From contig NZ_JAMOKX010000001.1 of assembly GCF_023646285.1 (NCBI RefSeq), positions 310,001-374,000 of the forward strand: a stretch of 64,000 nucleotides of DNA, given 5' to 3'. The notes beneath the pieces were generated by a model. That model saw nothing but the letters and a program-made list of their open reading frames with translations. It ran no database searches and was not told the origin of the DNA. Numbering within the stretch: the stretch's first letter is position 1; each line of letters begins with the position of its first letter. Source of the stretch: Helicobacter colisuis (GTDB lineage Bacteria > Campylobacterota > Campylobacteria > Campylobacterales > Helicobacteraceae). Below, piece by piece: positions 63,982 to 64,000 of this stretch. The position numbers were made by a program, and so were the translations under genes.

Positions 63982-64000
63982 TTTACCCTTGCTTTTGTGC

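Overview
The window looks like a chromosomal segment of a Campylobacterota bacterium, most likely an enterohepatic Helicobacter of the pullorum/canadensis kind. This rests on the AT-rich composition (about one third G+C by eye), very tight gene packing, frequent TTG and GTG starts, TATAAT-type -10 boxes without a conserved -35, and local gene orders that match Helicobacter pylori as I remember it: cvpA-lysS-glyA-DUF1882; glyQ-nif3-HP0958-waaA-rluA type; SH3 protein-aroE; and aroQ-pepQ-folK-flhF-flhG-membrane protein-fliA-fliM-fliY. Histidine biosynthesis (hisIE), tRNA selenation (mnmH) and selenophosphate synthesis (selD) argue against H. pylori itself. I see no tRNA, rRNA, CRISPR array, insertion sequence or prophage. 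No gap between genes exceeds 300 bases; the largest (2435-2688) holds only a weak promoter candidate.

Layout. 1-5500: a cut-off flavin-binding oxidase-like gene, the NIF-type Fe-S assembly pair nifS-nifU, kdsB (LPS Kdo activation), two small proteins, and dapD. 5500-9400: pgeF, a divergent MreB-like protein, a Ste24-type membrane protease and prmC. 9400-16000: the leftward cvpA-lysS-glyA-DUF1882-SPOR operon, then rightward yajQ-lnt. 16000-19500: a leftward phosphate transporter, metallophosphoesterase and SGNH hydrolase. 19500-30700: flgH behind a sigma-54 promoter, then a long rightward run of thrC, glyQ, nif3-like, flgZ, waaA, pseudouridine synthase, ilvE, SPFH protein, hisIE, DUF2393 and pdxA. 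30700-38000: a stand-alone trpB of different base composition, purM, SH3 protein, aroE, hpf, cca, and the leftward glnK-amtB pair. 38000-45000: mnmH, prfB, flavodoxin with a Fur-box-like palindrome, a Kef-type antiporter, a TSUP transporter, and selD carrying an in-frame UGA (selenocysteine). 45000-53000: gpmI, mraY-murD, a LysR/YeiH divergent pair, rhodanese, rsmD. 53000-60000: folate and peptidase genes leading into the flagellar block flhF-flhG-fliA-fliM-fliY. 60000-64000: radA, ftsY, a thioredoxin-like lipoprotein and a secreted DUF3298 protein.

How the parts work together. Two themes stand out. Flagellar control genes are spread over three places: flgZ (RpoN chaperone type), flgH with its RpoN promoter, and the flhF-fliY block. 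Selenium use is represented by selD, itself a selenoprotein with a visible bacterial SECIS hairpin, and by mnmH, which spends selenophosphate on tRNA; a TSUP anion transporter is divergent from selD. The most unusual points are the selD UGA plus its lack of any canonical start codon, a second gene (the Kef-type antiporter) whose best-placed start is ATA, a PII protein lacking the uridylylation tyrosine, an extra MreB-like protein, and small gene remnants between convergent genes.
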